From the NCBI RefSeq assembly GCF_003432035.1, contig NZ_QOHO01000030.1, positions 1 to 64,000 of the forward strand: a stretch of DNA of 64,000 nt, in the 5' to 3' direction. This stretch comes from Lacrimispora amygdalina. Lineage in GTDB: Bacteria > Bacillota > Clostridia > Lachnospirales > Lachnospiraceae. The position numbers and the translations under genes were made by a program. The notes beneath the pieces are model-generated. The model made no database searches and was not told the origin of the DNA. It saw only the letters and a list, made by a program, of their open reading frames with translations. This document shows, one piece after another, positions 54,403 to 63,481 of this stretch (position 1 is its first letter; every line of letters starts with the position of its first letter).

Positions 54403-55365
54403 ATGAATAAGGATACAGTTATAAAAAGTTTAAAAATTGCTGTCGCCGCAGTGTTCTCCATCGCAATTGCCGGAGAATTGGGGCTTCGCTATTCCGCTAC
54501 TGCCGGAATCATCACAGTATTAAGCATTCAGAATACGAAAAAAGAAACCATAAAAAGCGCCCGGAACCGGACACTTGCTTTTGTCTGTGCGCTCTTAATC
54601 GCAAGGCTCCTTTTTGGAATCCTTGGCTTCACACTCCCGGCATTTGCCGGATATTTATTTCTCTTTGCACTTTTGTGCTTTTCTGCTGACTGGGGAGAAG
54701 CCATTGCCATGGATTCCGTTCTCATCACTCATTTTCTCACTGAACGCACCATGGATGCCGCTCTGATTGCCAATGAGGCAGCTCTCTTTTTCATTGGCAC
54801 AACCGTTGGGATTTTAGTAAATCTGCATTTGCGGCGAAGGAAAAATGAGTTTAAACGACTTTCTGATGAAGTGGATACACGGATAAAAGATACCATAAGC
54901 CAAATGTCCTGTTTCCTTCATTCCGAAGACAAAACCAGCTGCAGACCGGCGGATCTTCTGTCCTTGCAAAAGGCACTCAGAGCCGCCAAAGCCTGTGCTT
55001 TAACCAATTACAACAATGCACTGTTTCAAAAAGATACCTACGAAGTTGACTACATTGAAATGCGCAGGCAGCAAAGTCTTCTGCTTTATGAAATTTATGA
55101 AAATATAAAATCCATTTCCTGTCTGCCAAAGGAAGCTATGGAAGTTTCTTTGCTTCTAATAAGAATTGAGCAGGGTTATCACAGAAACAACACGGTAGAG
55201 GGACTGTTAAAGGATTTAAATCTGCTGCTGCTGGAGTTAAAGGACCATGCGCTTCCATTAAGCAGAGAAGAATTTGAGGCAAGAGCCATACTTTTTTACA
55301 TTTTAAAACAGCTGCACAGACTTCTTTTAATCAAGCGGGAATTTATTTTAAATCACAGCAGTTGA
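54403..55365 (+). CDS. FUSC/aromatic-acid exporter-like membrane protein
   Basis: 320 residues. N-terminal half has about five TM helices (LKIAVAAVFSIAIAGELGLR, SATAGIITVLSIQNTKKETI pattern of the ArAE_1/FUSC family); the C-terminal ~180 residues are a helical cytoplasmic domain (FKRLSDEVDTRIKDTISQMS). Members export aromatic acids or help maintain the envelope. GAAAGGAG before the ATG. Likely co-transcribed with the lipase; ends 2 bp from the convergent queF. Confidence 0.83.
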   Translation: MNKDTVIKSLKIAVAAVFSIAIAGELGLRYSATAGIITVLSIQNTKKETIKSARNRTLAFVCALLIARLLFGILGFTLPAFAGYLFLFALLCFSADWGEAIAMDSVLITHFLTERTMDAALIANEAALFFIGTTVGILVNLHLRRRKNEFKRLSDEVDTRIKDTISQMSCFLHSEDKTSCRPADLLSLQKALRAAKACALTNYNNALFQKDTYEVDYIEMRRQQSLLLYEIYENIKSISCLPKEAMEVSLLLIRIEQGYHRNNTVEGLLKDLNLLLLELKDHALPLSREEFEARAILFYILKQLHRLLLIKREFILNHSS

Positions 55366-55367
55366 TG

Positions 55368-55865
55368 CTACCGGTTATCCACGCGTTCCGGATAAAGATC
55401 GTGGGCCGAAAGCCTCTCCCATGCCACTTGTTCCCACCTGGTTTCCGGCTTCCCATAGTTGCAGTAGGGATCGATGGAGATGCCGCCTCTGGGAGTAAAT
55501 TTCCCCCAGACTTCAATATATTTGGGATCCATGAGATCAATTAAATCTTTCATGATCACATTCATACAGTCCTCATGGAAATCCCCGTGATTTCTGAAGC
55601 TGTATAAATAAAGCTTTAAAGACTTGCTTTCTACCATGCGTTCACCAGGAACGTAGGAAATCGTAATAAACGCAAAATCCGGCTGCCCGGTAATCGGACA
55701 AAGACTGGTAAATTCCGGGCAGTTGAATTTTACAAAATAATCATGATCCGGATGCCTGTTTAAAAAAGTTTCCAGTACTCCCGGATTATAGTCTGTTTCA
55801 TATACAGTGCCCTGACTCCCCAGATGAGTCAGCCCCTCTGTTTCTTTCGACGTTCTTCCTGCCAT
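55368..55865 (-). CDS. queF: NADPH-dependent 7-cyano-7-deazaguanine reductase
   Basis: 165 residues, unimodular QueF of the T-fold family. Catalytic Cys in [19 protein letters not shown] motif [15 protein letters not shown] and FHEDC. Converts preQ0 to preQ1 for queuosine. Last gene of the queDE-folE-queCF operon, 2 bp after queC, RBS AAAGGGG. Confidence 0.96.
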   Translation of the reverse strand: MAGRTSKETEGLTHLGSQGTVYETDYNPGVLETFLNRHPDHDYFVKFNCPEFTSLCPITGQPDFAFITISYVPGERMVESKSLKLYLYSFRNHGDFHEDCMNVIMKDLIDLMDPKYIEVWGKFTPRGGISIDPYCNYGKPETRWEQVAWERLSAHDLYPERVDNR

Positions 55866-55867
55866 GT

Positions 55868-56557
55868 CTATACCCCTTTCTTAAGTGCCGGATCTGCAAC
55901 CCCGTTTTTTGCAAAGGCTTCTGCGCGGTCAATGCAGGTGCCGCACTTGCCGCATGGTTCCGTTCCGCCTTCATAGCAGCTCCAGGTCAGTTCATAAGGT
56001 ACATGAAGCATCAGTCCCCGTTCCACAACCTCTGCCTTGGTCCACAACACAAAGGGAGCTTTTATGGTAAGCTGATTGCCGCTTCCGATGTAAATAGCCC
56101 GGCTCATTGCTTCCTGAAAAGAATTGCTGCAGTCCGGATAGGCGTTTCCCGCCGCATCATCGCTGTGCGCTCCGTAATAGATTACGCTGCAGCCTTTTGA
56201 CAGCGCAATGCTGGCTGCAGAAGAGAGGAACAGTCCGTTGCGGAACGGAACGTAGGTGGATACCGGTTTTCCTTCGCTGCTCTCAAGCTGCTTTGCATAG
56301 CTTTCCCTTGGGATTTCCTGATTGGACCGGGTTAATAAGGAACAGTCACTGTAAGCAAATATTCTGCTTAAATCAAGGCTCATAAATTCCACCTCATAGT
56401 AATCTGCGATTTTTTTTGCAGCCTCCAGCTCCTTCTCATGCTTTTGTCCATAGGAAATGGACAGTGTGCAGACATTCTTATTTCCATATTCTTCTATCGC
56501 CATTCCAAGGCAGGTGGCGCTGTCTACGCCTCCGCTTAATAATACCAGTGCTTTCAT
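55868..56557 (-). CDS. queC: 7-cyano-7-deazaguanine synthase
   Basis: 229 residues. ATP-pyrophosphatase P-loop [13 protein letters not shown] at the N-terminus and a zinc site of four Cys near the C-terminus ([15 protein letters not shown]). Makes preQ0 from 7-carboxy-7-deazaguanine, ATP and ammonia. Central in the operon between folE and queF. Confidence 0.96.
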   Translation of the reverse strand: MKALVLLSGGVDSATCLGMAIEEYGNKNVCTLSISYGQKHEKELEAAKKIADYYEVEFMSLDLSRIFAYSDCSLLTRSNQEIPRESYAKQLESSEGKPVSTYVPFRNGLFLSSAASIALSKGCSVIYYGAHSDDAAGNAYPDCSNSFQEAMSRAIYIGSGNQLTIKAPFVLWTKAEVVERGLMLHVPYELTWSCYEGGTEPCGKCGTCIDRAEAFAKNGVADPALKKGV

Positions 56558-56590
56558 CTTTCTCTCCGTTTCTTTTTTCTTCTATAAAAT

Positions 56591-57157
56591 TTAAATCCGC
56601 AGTTCCGGCTCCGAACGGAAACGGCCCCTTAAGGTTACCGTTTTGGTCCTGGCCGATGAACTTCTGATTCCTCTTGCCGTCATGCAGCTGTGGCTGCCCT
56701 CAATTACTACTTCTATGTCCTCTGAACCGGTAACTTCTGCCATAATTTCTGCAATATCAGAACCAATTCTCTCCTGAAGCTGAAGCCGTCTGGCCGCCAT
56801 ATCCGCAATCCTTGCAATTTTGCTCAGCCCGATCACTTTCCCGTTTGGAATATAAGCGACTGTGACTTTCATATCGTACATCAGTGCCATATGATGTTCA
56901 CAGTAACTGAACACTTCCATGTCCCTTACTACCACCATATCTTCTCCCATGCCTGTTATATCCATATCCTCTTCAAATGTTTTTCCAAACATCAGCGCAA
57001 TTTCATGATTGGTATACCCAATCCCTTCAAAAACTTCCCCGAACATTTTAGCAACCCGCGCCGGCGTGTCCTTTAAGCCTTCCCTGTCCGGATCTTCTCC
57101 CAGCGCCTTTAATATGCCTCTCACATGAGTCTGGATTGCAGCTGTATCAATTGCCAT
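56591..57157 (-). CDS. folE: GTP cyclohydrolase I
   Basis: 188 residues. [20 protein letters not shown] (zinc Cys and His around SYCEHH), GLSKIARI and [12 protein letters not shown] match FolE. Forms 7,8-dihydroneopterin triphosphate, the substrate of QueD; in this operon it serves queuosine synthesis as well as folate. RBS GGGAGG. Confidence 0.96.
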   Translation of the reverse strand: MAIDTAAIQTHVRGILKALGEDPDREGLKDTPARVAKMFGEVFEGIGYTNHEIALMFGKTFEEDMDITGMGEDMVVVRDMEVFSYCEHHMALMYDMKVTVAYIPNGKVIGLSKIARIADMAARRLQLQERIGSDIAEIMAEVTGSEDIEVVIEGSHSCMTARGIRSSSARTKTVTLRGRFRSEPELRI

Positions 57158-57177
57158 GGTACGTTCCTCCCTTCCTT

Positions 57178-57846
57178 CTAAACGCCAACCGCATCGGATC
57201 CCCAGATGATCTTATGCATCTGAAGCTGAAGAGTCACATCATTTAACCGGTTCTGTTTCATAAAATCCACAGTATCAGACAGGGAAAGTCTGCCAAATAC
57301 CGTGCTAAAATAGATATGGCACCGGCCGGAGAGCTTATAACTGTTTATCATTTCCACTGCCCGTTCCAGATCTTTTCTGCTTCCTGCTACAAATTTAACC
57401 GTATCCTTCTGTTTTAAAAAGTCGAAATTAGACAGCTGCATTGCAGCCTCCATACCGCTTTCCGGAAGCTTATAATCCATGGTAAAGGTAAGGGCATTTG
57501 TCTCACGCTGGTAATTGGAAAGGTCTGCACTTCCATTTGTTTCAATCTCCACCCTAAGTTCCTCATCCAGCAAAAGAAGGGAAAGAAGATCACCGATACC
57601 TGGTTGAATCAGCGGCTCTCCTCCGGTGAGAGTTACATTTTTTATACCTGTCTTTTTTATATATTCATAAATATCAAGTTCACTCATCGTTCTTGCGTTT
57701 GCCCCGGGATCCTTTGCCCAGGCAGTATCGCAGTAAGAGCAGGAAAGGTTGCATCCATAAAAACGGATAAATACAGCCAGCTGGCCTGCGTATACCCCCT
57801 CTCCGTTAATGCTTACAAACGTTTCCGCCACATTATATTCAGCCAT
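57178..57846 (-). CDS. queE: 7-carboxy-7-deazaguanine synthase (radical SAM)
   Basis: 222 residues from the ATG at 57846 (GGGGAGG 6 nt upstream, inside the end of queD; the longer frame has no RBS). Radical SAM cluster [12 protein letters not shown], then [13 protein letters not shown]. Converts carboxytetrahydropterin to CDG. Overlaps queD by 8 bp. Confidence 0.95.
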   Translation of the reverse strand: MAEYNVAETFVSINGEGVYAGQLAVFIRFYGCNLSCSYCDTAWAKDPGANARTMSELDIYEYIKKTGIKNVTLTGGEPLIQPGIGDLLSLLLLDEELRVEIETNGSADLSNYQRETNALTFTMDYKLPESGMEAAMQLSNFDFLKQKDTVKFVAGSRKDLERAVEMINSYKLSGRCHIYFSTVFGRLSLSDTVDFMKQNRLNDVTLQLQMHKIIWGSDAVGV

Positions 57847-58270
57847 GACTATCCTCCCCATAAGAAGCACTGTTTGCAGGAGTCTCATACACCCTGGCAG
57901 ATTTCACGTTATAGCCCTTTTCACTCATTTTTTCATAGAAATATCTGGAAAATCCTTCTGCTGTAGGGCGGAAATTCACCTCAACCAGTAAAAAGCCCTC
58001 TTCCTTAAGCGCAAGTAATGTTTCGGGCCTTAGCGAACCTTTTTCCAGGATCAGGGAATGGTCTAAATAATCTGTTTCTTCTTTTAAATCCTCTTTCAGC
58101 CTGGAAAAATCAACGATCATCCCCTGTGTCTGCCCTTCTTTTTGAAGTGACGGACTTTGAATTTCTATCACGACTCTCCACCTGTGGCCGTGGATATTTT
58201 TGCATTTTCCTTCATAGCCCTTTAAGAAATGGGCCGAATCAAAGCTTTGTTCAGTTTCCAAGTAATACAT
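57839..58270 (-). CDS. queD: 6-carboxy-5,6,7,8-tetrahydropterin synthase
   Basis: 143 residues. Zinc His in FDSAHFLKGYEGKCKNIHGHRW, plus LKEETDYLDHSLIL and VRVYETPANSASYGE. Catalyses the second step toward preQ0. First gene of the operon, behind the preQ1 riboswitch and two terminators; RBS AAAGGAC. Confidence 0.95.
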   Translation of the reverse strand: MYYLETEQSFDSAHFLKGYEGKCKNIHGHRWRVVIEIQSPSLQKEGQTQGMIVDFSRLKEDLKEETDYLDHSLILEKGSLRPETLLALKEEGFLLVEVNFRPTAEGFSRYFYEKMSEKGYNVKSARVYETPANSASYGEDSHG

Positions 58271-58325
58271 GGGGTCCTTTGTCCTTTCGAATTTCGGAGG
58301 CCGGATTTAAGTTTGCCGGATTGTC

Positions 58326-58358
58326 GCAAAAAAGCAGGCATATGACTATGCCTGCTTT
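58326..58358 (-). terminator. Second leader terminator before queD
   Basis: Perfect 12-bp stem AAAGCAGGCATA / TATGCCTGCTTT with tetraloop, T-run TTTTTT on the minus strand, 60 bp before queD. Strong and apparently not alternative to the aptamer, so it would trap any read-through. Confidence 0.8.
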
Positions 58359-58370
58359 CTCTATCTGCAC

Positions 58371-58401
58371 GAAAAAAAAGTTATATTAACTGCGATAACT
58401 T
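58371..58401 (-). terminator. First leader terminator (riboswitch-controlled)
   Basis: AAGTTAT / ATAACTT with a 10-nt loop, then T8 on the minus strand, about 30 nt past the aptamer. Confidence 0.75.
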
Positions 58402-58428
58402 TTTATTTCCAACAATATTAAAATCAGC

Positions 58429-58470
58429 CCTAGTTTTGTTTATAGACAGGATGGTACTAATGAACTGTCT
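58429..58470 (-). promoter_or_regulatory. preQ1-I riboswitch aptamer
   Basis: Minus strand: P1 stem AGACAG / CTGTCT (58465-58470 with 58444-58449), loop starting TTCATTAGTACCATCC and A-rich 3' tail TATAAACAAAACTAGG. The loop UAGU can pair with ACUA of the tail to give the pseudoknot. The order (GTTC, ACC..CC, A-rich tail, ACTA) fits class preQ1-I. Upstream of a complete queuosine precursor operon, which confirms the identity. Confidence 0.88.
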
Positions 58471-58483
58471 TCTACGCGGTAAA

Positions 58484-58512
58484 AGTATAACACCGTTTTT
58501 GCTGTGCGTCAA
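58484..58512 (-). promoter_or_regulatory. Promoter of the que operon
   Basis: Minus strand TTGACG (58507-58512), 17-bp spacer, TATACT (58484-58489); transcription starts about 10 nt before the aptamer. Confidence 0.8.
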
Positions 58513-58667
58513 GGCAAGAGATGCCTTTTACCGGACAGCCCGCGGAAAACTGAATACATGGACAGGATCATACCGGCTCTCTGTGTGCTTTAATCTGCAT
58601 ACATTCCCGCCGTAATACTCCTTCTCATAATCAGTTCTAATAACAGGGAACGATGACCAACAGATGA

Positions 58668-60044
58668 TTATCTGCTCTCTGCCTCCAGCTGCGCAATCTT
58701 TTCCTGAAACTGAGGAAGGTGCTTCTTGTGAGCCACCAGCAGTTCATCAAGAATGGTTCCTGCTATCTTACCGCTTGGCACCAGCGGATTTAATGTAAAT
58801 GCCTGCAGGGCAGTTCCGTAATCACCGGTAACTGCTGCTTTTATGGTAGTCAGTTCCATATCCTTCATCAGCTGAAGCAAGCCTCTGGTGGAGGAATCAA
58901 AGCCGCCCCATGAGATGGGAACAGGACCGCCTGCCGTGATAATACTGCTGACTTCAACAACCACATCATCCGGCAGATCGGAGATGGCACCGTTATTTCT
59001 GGTACTTACAACCATGGTTGTCTTCTTATCGTTATAAATGGAGGCAATCAGCTCACAGGCAGCATCAGAATAGAATGCGCCGCCCCGCTTTTCAAGCTGA
59101 ACCGGTTTTATATTTAAGTCAGGATCCTTATAAAGCTCAAAAAGCTCTGCTTCCGTCTTCTTTACAAGCTCTGCTCTGGTTTCCCCTTTGGCAAACGCCT
59201 CCAGTTCTTCCTTCAGCATATCATCCGTAATATAGTAGTACCGGTGATACATACATGGAATGATTCCCAGATCCCGGATCTGGTCTGGTAAAAAAGCGAT
59301 ATTGGGAATATTTTGTACACCGGAGCTTTTCAATCCCTGCATGGCATTCTTAAGACCATCCGGCTTTGTGTATACGGACTCAAGAACCTCTCCTGTTTTT
59401 TCCACTCCCTCACGATTCCACACTCTGTGCCAGTGGAAATGGTTTAAGCCGCCGAAACGGAAAAACAAATCCTCTTCCTTTTCCTTTAAGGCTCCTGCTG
59501 CAATCTTTCTGCACATAATCGGTACATTGCACAGTCCCACTACCTTATTCCATTTGCCGTAACGCATGACTGCTTCCGTTACCATACCGGATGGGTTTGT
59601 GAAGTTTACAAGCCACGCGTCGGGGCAAAGCTCCTTCATATCCTCCACAATTTCCAGAATTACAGGGACTGTACGGAACGCCTTAAACATACCGCCTGCA
59701 CCGTTGGTTTCCTGTCCGATCACTCCATGCGATAAAGGAATCCGTTCATCCTTAATCCGTGCGTCCAAAAGTCCTACCCGAAACTGGGTGGAAACAAAAT
59801 CAGCATCCTTTAAAGCTTCTCTCCGGTCCAGAGTTAAATGTACTTCCCAGTCAAGACCTGCCGCTTTCACCATACGCTTTGCCAGATTACCGACAATTTC
59901 CAGCTTCTCTCTTCCTTCCTCAATATCCACCAGCCAGATCTCCCCGATGGGAAGCTGATCCTTCCGTTTGATAAAACCTTCTATTAATTCCGGGGTATAG
60001 CTGGACCCGCCTCCAATGGTTACTATTTTAATTTTCCCTTTCAT
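58668..60044 (-). CDS. licH: GH4 6-phospho-beta-glucosidase
   Basis: 458 residues, NAD+- and metal-dependent GH4. N-terminal dinucleotide motif TIGGGSSYTPEL; metal ligands Cys in LCNVPI and His in GGLNHFHWH; NFTNPSGM substrate loop and DAACELI. Resembles CelF/LicH enzymes that hydrolyse cellobiose-6-P and similar. It is separate from the bgl operon, and no transporter lies beside it. Own promoter region with a long inverted repeat; the RpiR gene upstream is the likely regulator. No gene occupies 58513-58667. Confidence 0.92.
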   Translation of the reverse strand: MKGKIKIVTIGGGSSYTPELIEGFIKRKDQLPIGEIWLVDIEEGREKLEIVGNLAKRMVKAAGLDWEVHLTLDRREALKDADFVSTQFRVGLLDARIKDERIPLSHGVIGQETNGAGGMFKAFRTVPVILEIVEDMKELCPDAWLVNFTNPSGMVTEAVMRYGKWNKVVGLCNVPIMCRKIAAGALKEKEEDLFFRFGGLNHFHWHRVWNREGVEKTGEVLESVYTKPDGLKNAMQGLKSSGVQNIPNIAFLPDQIRDLGIIPCMYHRYYYITDDMLKEELEAFAKGETRAELVKKTEAELFELYKDPDLNIKPVQLEKRGGAFYSDAACELIASIYNDKKTTMVVSTRNNGAISDLPDDVVVEVSSIITAGGPVPISWGGFDSSTRGLLQLMKDMELTTIKAAVTGDYGTALQAFTLNPLVPSGKIAGTILDELLVAHKKHLPQFQEKIAQLEAESR

Positions 60045-60098
60045 ATGCTTACCTCCTGTTATTTGATAAAAAAAGCATACTCCAAAAATCTTTGAAAG

Positions 60099-60151
60099 GG
60101 AACAAATCCGCCTTCTTTGGTAACAAGCATGGTTGTTTTGGCATTTGTTCC
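60099..60151 (-). promoter_or_regulatory. Inverted repeat upstream of the GH4 gene
   Basis: GGAACAAAT (60099-60107) / ATTTGTTCC (60143-60151), 9 bp perfect with a 35-bp gap, between rpiR and GH4. Could be two half-sites for RpiR. Confidence 0.5.
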
Positions 60152-60153
60152 AT

Positions 60154-60181
60154 AAAAAAAACAGGGTGTTTCATCCCTGTT
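60154..60181 (-). terminator. Terminator at the 3' end of the RpiR gene
   Basis: AACAGGG / CCCTGTT with an 8-nt loop and T8 on the minus strand; overlaps the last codons of the gene. Confidence 0.8.
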
Positions 60182-60923
60182 TCTTTTCCATGGTCAGCCT
60201 TGCCAGGGCTTCCACAATATAAACTGCCGGAATCTGAGAGGTAATATCCACCTTCATCTCTTCCATTTCTTTTCTCTCTTTTTGAATGTAGTAGGAAATG
60301 TTGTAATCTGAGATTCTCGCCAGTGTGCTGTTCCTGCTGTTTGTAATAGATACCAGTGTGCTGCTGCTTTCCTTCAAAATAGAGGAATTTTCTATGATAA
60401 TATTGGTCTCACCTTCCACAGACAGAACAATAATAATACTTTCCTCCGGAAATTCCAGATTAATCGGAAACATGGGACCGTTAATCCCCGTGGAAAAGAT
60501 TCCGATATTGCAGAAATAACGGCTTGCGTACTCAGCCATAATTCCCGAATTACCGGTACCAATGAATATAATCTGCCGTTTACCTGCAATCACTCCGGCG
60601 ATTGTTTCCAGCTGTTTTTGAAAGGCCTCCGTATTGACCCGTTCGAAAAAATCCGTGATGGAAGATAAATCAAATCTTTTTTTCACAGACCCTTTCTTTT
60701 CCTTCTCCAGCTTAAACCGCACCTTAAATTCAGAAAATCCGCTGCACATGGCCTTTCTGCAGAACCGGGTGATGGTAGTGGTGGACACATGGGCTTCCTT
60801 CGCCACCTCCCGGATTGTCATATACGGTATCTTCTCACTGTTTTTTAATATATAGTTGTAAACCTCGTAGTCCAGTTCCCCAAATTGTTCCATCACCTGA
60901 CGGGAAAACAATGTCATTGCCAT
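60171..60923 (-). CDS. MurR/RpiR-family regulator
   Basis: 250 residues. N-terminal HTH (TIREVAKEAHVSTTTITRFC) and C-terminal SIS sugar-phosphate isomerase-like domain (IIFIGTGNSGIMAEYASRYF). Typically senses a sugar phosphate and controls the neighbouring catabolic gene, here the GH4 glucosidase. It starts 21 bp after the methyltransferase gene, so may be co-transcribed with it, and it ends at a terminator. Confidence 0.9.
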   Translation of the reverse strand: MAMTLFSRQVMEQFGELDYEVYNYILKNSEKIPYMTIREVAKEAHVSTTTITRFCRKAMCSGFSEFKVRFKLEKEKKGSVKKRFDLSSITDFFERVNTEAFQKQLETIAGVIAGKRQIIFIGTGNSGIMAEYASRYFCNIGIFSTGINGPMFPINLEFPEESIIIVLSVEGETNIIIENSSILKESSSTLVSITNSRNSTLARISDYNISYYIQKERKEMEEMKVDITSQIPAVYIVEALARLTMEKKQG

Positions 60924-60944
60924 TCACCTCTTAAAAATCCTGTT

Positions 60945-61886
60945 TCATCTGTATTTCTGATACCAGGTAAAAATCTCGTGTATATCCTCCGGCGTGGTAC
61001 GGCAGCACCCTCCGATTAAACCTGCACCAGCCTCATACCAATTCGCTGCCCACTGGCCATACAGACCCGGTTCCTTCACCCCATGCCATTTCTTACAGCA
61101 GGCATCATAAGTTTCCCCGCTGTTGGGATAAGCAACAATGGGTAGGGGCGTATGTAATTTATATGTTCTAATAATTTCCGTCACCAGATTGGGCTGTGTG
61201 CAGTTAACACCAACCGCCTTTAAATGTTTCAATCCCCCTAAAGCCTTTACACACGCTTCAATGGTATCTCCACCATTAATCTGACTGCTGTTCTTAAATG
61301 AAAAGCTGATATAATAATCGGCGTCTAACTGCTCCATCACTCTGGCGCAGACAACAGCCTCATAAAGACAGGGAAATGTCTCCAGCGCAAACATTTCCGC
61401 CCCTGCTTCTTTTAAAATCTCCATCCTGTCTCTGTGAAATTCTTCCAGTTCCTTCTCTGATACCTGGTAATTTCCGGTGTATTCAGAGCCATCTGCCAGA
61501 TAGGCCCCGTAAGGTCCGATGGAGCCCACTGCAAGAGGCAGACATCTGCCGGTGCTTTTTCCCTCTTCCTCCCACCAGCGGCTTCTGGTTTCAAGAAGAA
61601 GTTCCATGGAACGGGCGATAAAATCCTTTGCCTCCCGCTCTGAATAGCCTTTCTTTAAAAATCCGGCAATGCTTGCCTGATAGCTGGCTGAGGTTCCTGC
61701 ATCTGCTCCGTTTTTAAAATAGTCATAATGGACTTCACTGATTGCCTGGGGCTGGCTCTCCAGCACTTTCGCGCTCCAAAGCTCATCGTTTAGATCAAGC
61801 CCTTTCTTTTCAAGCTCCGTAGCCATGGCCCCGTCCAGTATGATTAAATCCTTCTCTTTTCTTATTTCATCAAAACTTGTCCTCAT
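60945..61886 (-). CDS. mmuM: Homocysteine S-methyltransferase
   Basis: 313 residues. Zinc ligands in GVNCTQP and GGCCRTTPEDI; N-terminal ILDGAMATELEKKG. Transfers a methyl group from S-methylmethionine or SAM to homocysteine to give methionine. It directly abuts the upstream AGCS carrier gene (0-1 bp), so the carrier may import the methyl donor or an amino acid linked to it. Usually the mmuM partner is an APC-family MmuP; AGCS is a different family. Confidence 0.92.
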   Translation of the reverse strand: MRTSFDEIRKEKDLIILDGAMATELEKKGLDLNDELWSAKVLESQPQAISEVHYDYFKNGADAGTSASYQASIAGFLKKGYSEREAKDFIARSMELLLETRSRWWEEEGKSTGRCLPLAVGSIGPYGAYLADGSEYTGNYQVSEKELEEFHRDRMEILKEAGAEMFALETFPCLYEAVVCARVMEQLDADYYISFSFKNSSQINGGDTIEACVKALGGLKHLKAVGVNCTQPNLVTEIIRTYKLHTPLPIVAYPNSGETYDACCKKWHGVKEPGLYGQWAANWYEAGAGLIGGCCRTTPEDIHEIFTWYQKYR

Positions 61887-63305
61887 CTAATCTTCTCCTC
61901 CCTTTACAATCACCGGCGGCGGATTTTCTCCCCGGTTTTCAGCCGGAATAAACCGGTACCAGAAATCATCGAACAGCCTGAAAATTTCTTTCTGTTTTGC
62001 ATAAATAAAGATCAGTGTAATAACCACATAAGATGCCGTCAGGATATCGGTAAATGCCCATAAAACATCGGCTTTTATATTATAAAAGATCAGGCACGGA
62101 ATCAGATAGTAAACCATATAAACCGGCATGGCAAGTTTATTAAGCCTTGTATCTCCCAGTGCATAGTTTACTGATTTTTCGCAGGCATAATACATTCCGA
62201 TAATGGTTGTCCAGGCGAAAACAGCGATTGCCAGAGAAATCATCACCCCTCCGCCGCTTCCGTACGCCTGCTTAAAAGCAATGGTGGTAAGGGCTCCGGA
62301 GGTGGCATCTGCCGTAATATAGGAATCTGTGGAAAGTATGGAAAATGCAGTGATGCTGCAGATCACAATGGTATCCAGAAAGATCTCTCCCCAGCCCCAG
62401 GAAGACTGTCTCACCGGATGGTCGGTCTTTGCAGAGGCATGAGCGATAATCCCGTAACCGGTTCCTGCATCATTGGAATAAAGCCCTCTCGCCACACCGT
62501 ACTGAATGGCATCCCGGACAGTCGCTCCGGCAAATCCCCCTGCTGCTGCAGTGGGAGTAAAGGCTGAACGAAAGATCAGCAGAATGATTTCAGGAACCCT
62601 CTGGTAATTTAAAATGACAATGCCGATACCAGCCATAACATAAAAAACAGCCATAACAGGAATTACCTTTTCCATAAAAAGGGATATCCTCTTTAAACCT
62701 CCGGCAATCGTGACAAAGCAGGTGATGCCAATGAGTAAAACAGTGATCCAGGGGGCGATTCCCAGCCCTTCCTTCATGGAGCTTGTGACGGCCTCCGTCT
62801 GGACACAGCAGGTCCATGGTCCGAATACCAGACAGAATACGGCTAATATGACAGCTCCCTTATTCCAGCCAAATGCATTCTTCATAACGAAGGAACGGTC
62901 GCAGACATATTCATCCATGGATTTCTCATATTTCTGTCGGTACCGCTGACCGATTATGATTTCACTCGCCTTTATGGACATTCCAAAAAAGGCAGAAACC
63001 CACATCCAGAACAGCGCTCCCGGACCGCCGCTGACAATGGCAGTTGCCACACCGCTGATATTGCCTGTACCGATGGTGTTGGCAAGTGCCGTACATGCGG
63101 CCGCAAAGCCGGATACTGTCCCCTCCCCCTCTGATTTGTGAAACATCTTTCCGTAAGTGTTTTTAAAATGAAAAAGCACTTTTCTCTGGTAAATGAAACG
63201 GAAACGAACCGTTAAATAGATCCCGGTGCCCACCAGGATAAGAATCATTGGCAGTCCCCAGATCAGATCATCCAGCCGGTATAAAAAATCTGACAGTGGC
63301 TTCAT
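61887..63305 (-). CDS. Sodium:amino-acid symporter, AGCS family
   Basis: 472 residues, about 10-11 TM helices. AGCS signatures LANTIGTGNISGVATAI (N-terminal) and GVARGLYSNDAGTGYGIIAHASA, plus QSSWGWGEIFLDT. Imports alanine, glycine or another small amino acid with Na+. Adjacent to mmuM suggests S-methylmethionine or methionine precursors (inference). Promoter with an overlapping dyad 55 bp upstream; first gene of the operon. Confidence 0.93.
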   Translation of the reverse strand: MKPLSDFLYRLDDLIWGLPMILILVGTGIYLTVRFRFIYQRKVLFHFKNTYGKMFHKSEGEGTVSGFAAACTALANTIGTGNISGVATAIVSGGPGALFWMWVSAFFGMSIKASEIIIGQRYRQKYEKSMDEYVCDRSFVMKNAFGWNKGAVILAVFCLVFGPWTCCVQTEAVTSSMKEGLGIAPWITVLLIGITCFVTIAGGLKRISLFMEKVIPVMAVFYVMAGIGIVILNYQRVPEIILLIFRSAFTPTAAAGGFAGATVRDAIQYGVARGLYSNDAGTGYGIIAHASAKTDHPVRQSSWGWGEIFLDTIVICSITAFSILSTDSYITADATSGALTTIAFKQAYGSGGGVMISLAIAVFAWTTIIGMYYACEKSVNYALGDTRLNKLAMPVYMVYYLIPCLIFYNIKADVLWAFTDILTASYVVITLIFIYAKQKEIFRLFDDFWYRFIPAENRGENPPPVIVKGGED

Positions 63306-63358
63306 GCTGATGGATCCTCTCTTATCTTTTGTTTATTTTTCATTCCTTGCTAATAGAT

Positions 63359-63393
63359 ATTATAAGTCACAGGCTGCAGATTCAGCAACCTGT
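63359..63393 (-). promoter_or_regulatory. Promoter and dyad upstream of the AGCS-mmuM operon
   Basis: Minus strand TTGCTG (63383-63388), 18-bp spacer, TATAAT (63359-63364). An imperfect palindrome with arms ACAGG (63369-63373) / CCTGT (63389-63393) and inner CTGC/GCA spans the promoter, a repressor-like site. No SAM or T-box riboswitch is visible. Confidence 0.6.
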
Positions 63394-63426
63394 TTTGTAT
63401 TTTCTCAGGATTTTGCACACAAAAAA

Positions 63427-63460
63427 TGCTTTCTTTGAAGTTTTTACCTCAAAGAAAGCA
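63427..63460 (-). terminator. Terminator of the amidase gene
   Basis: Perfect 11-bp stem TGCTTTCTTTG / CAAAGAAAGCA, then TTTTTT on the minus strand. Confidence 0.85.
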
Positions 63461-63481
63461 CAATTCACCGGCAGTTTAACT

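Noticed and set aside
58511-58536. AAGGCA/TGCCTT hairpin near the que promoter
   Set aside because: Overlaps the -35, has no T-run on the strand needed to end the GH4 transcript, and a 6-bp stem is easily found by chance.
63306-63426. SAM or T-box riboswitch upstream of AGCS-mmuM
   Set aside because: No kink-turn, specifier or T-box sequence; only a promoter with a dyad is visible.
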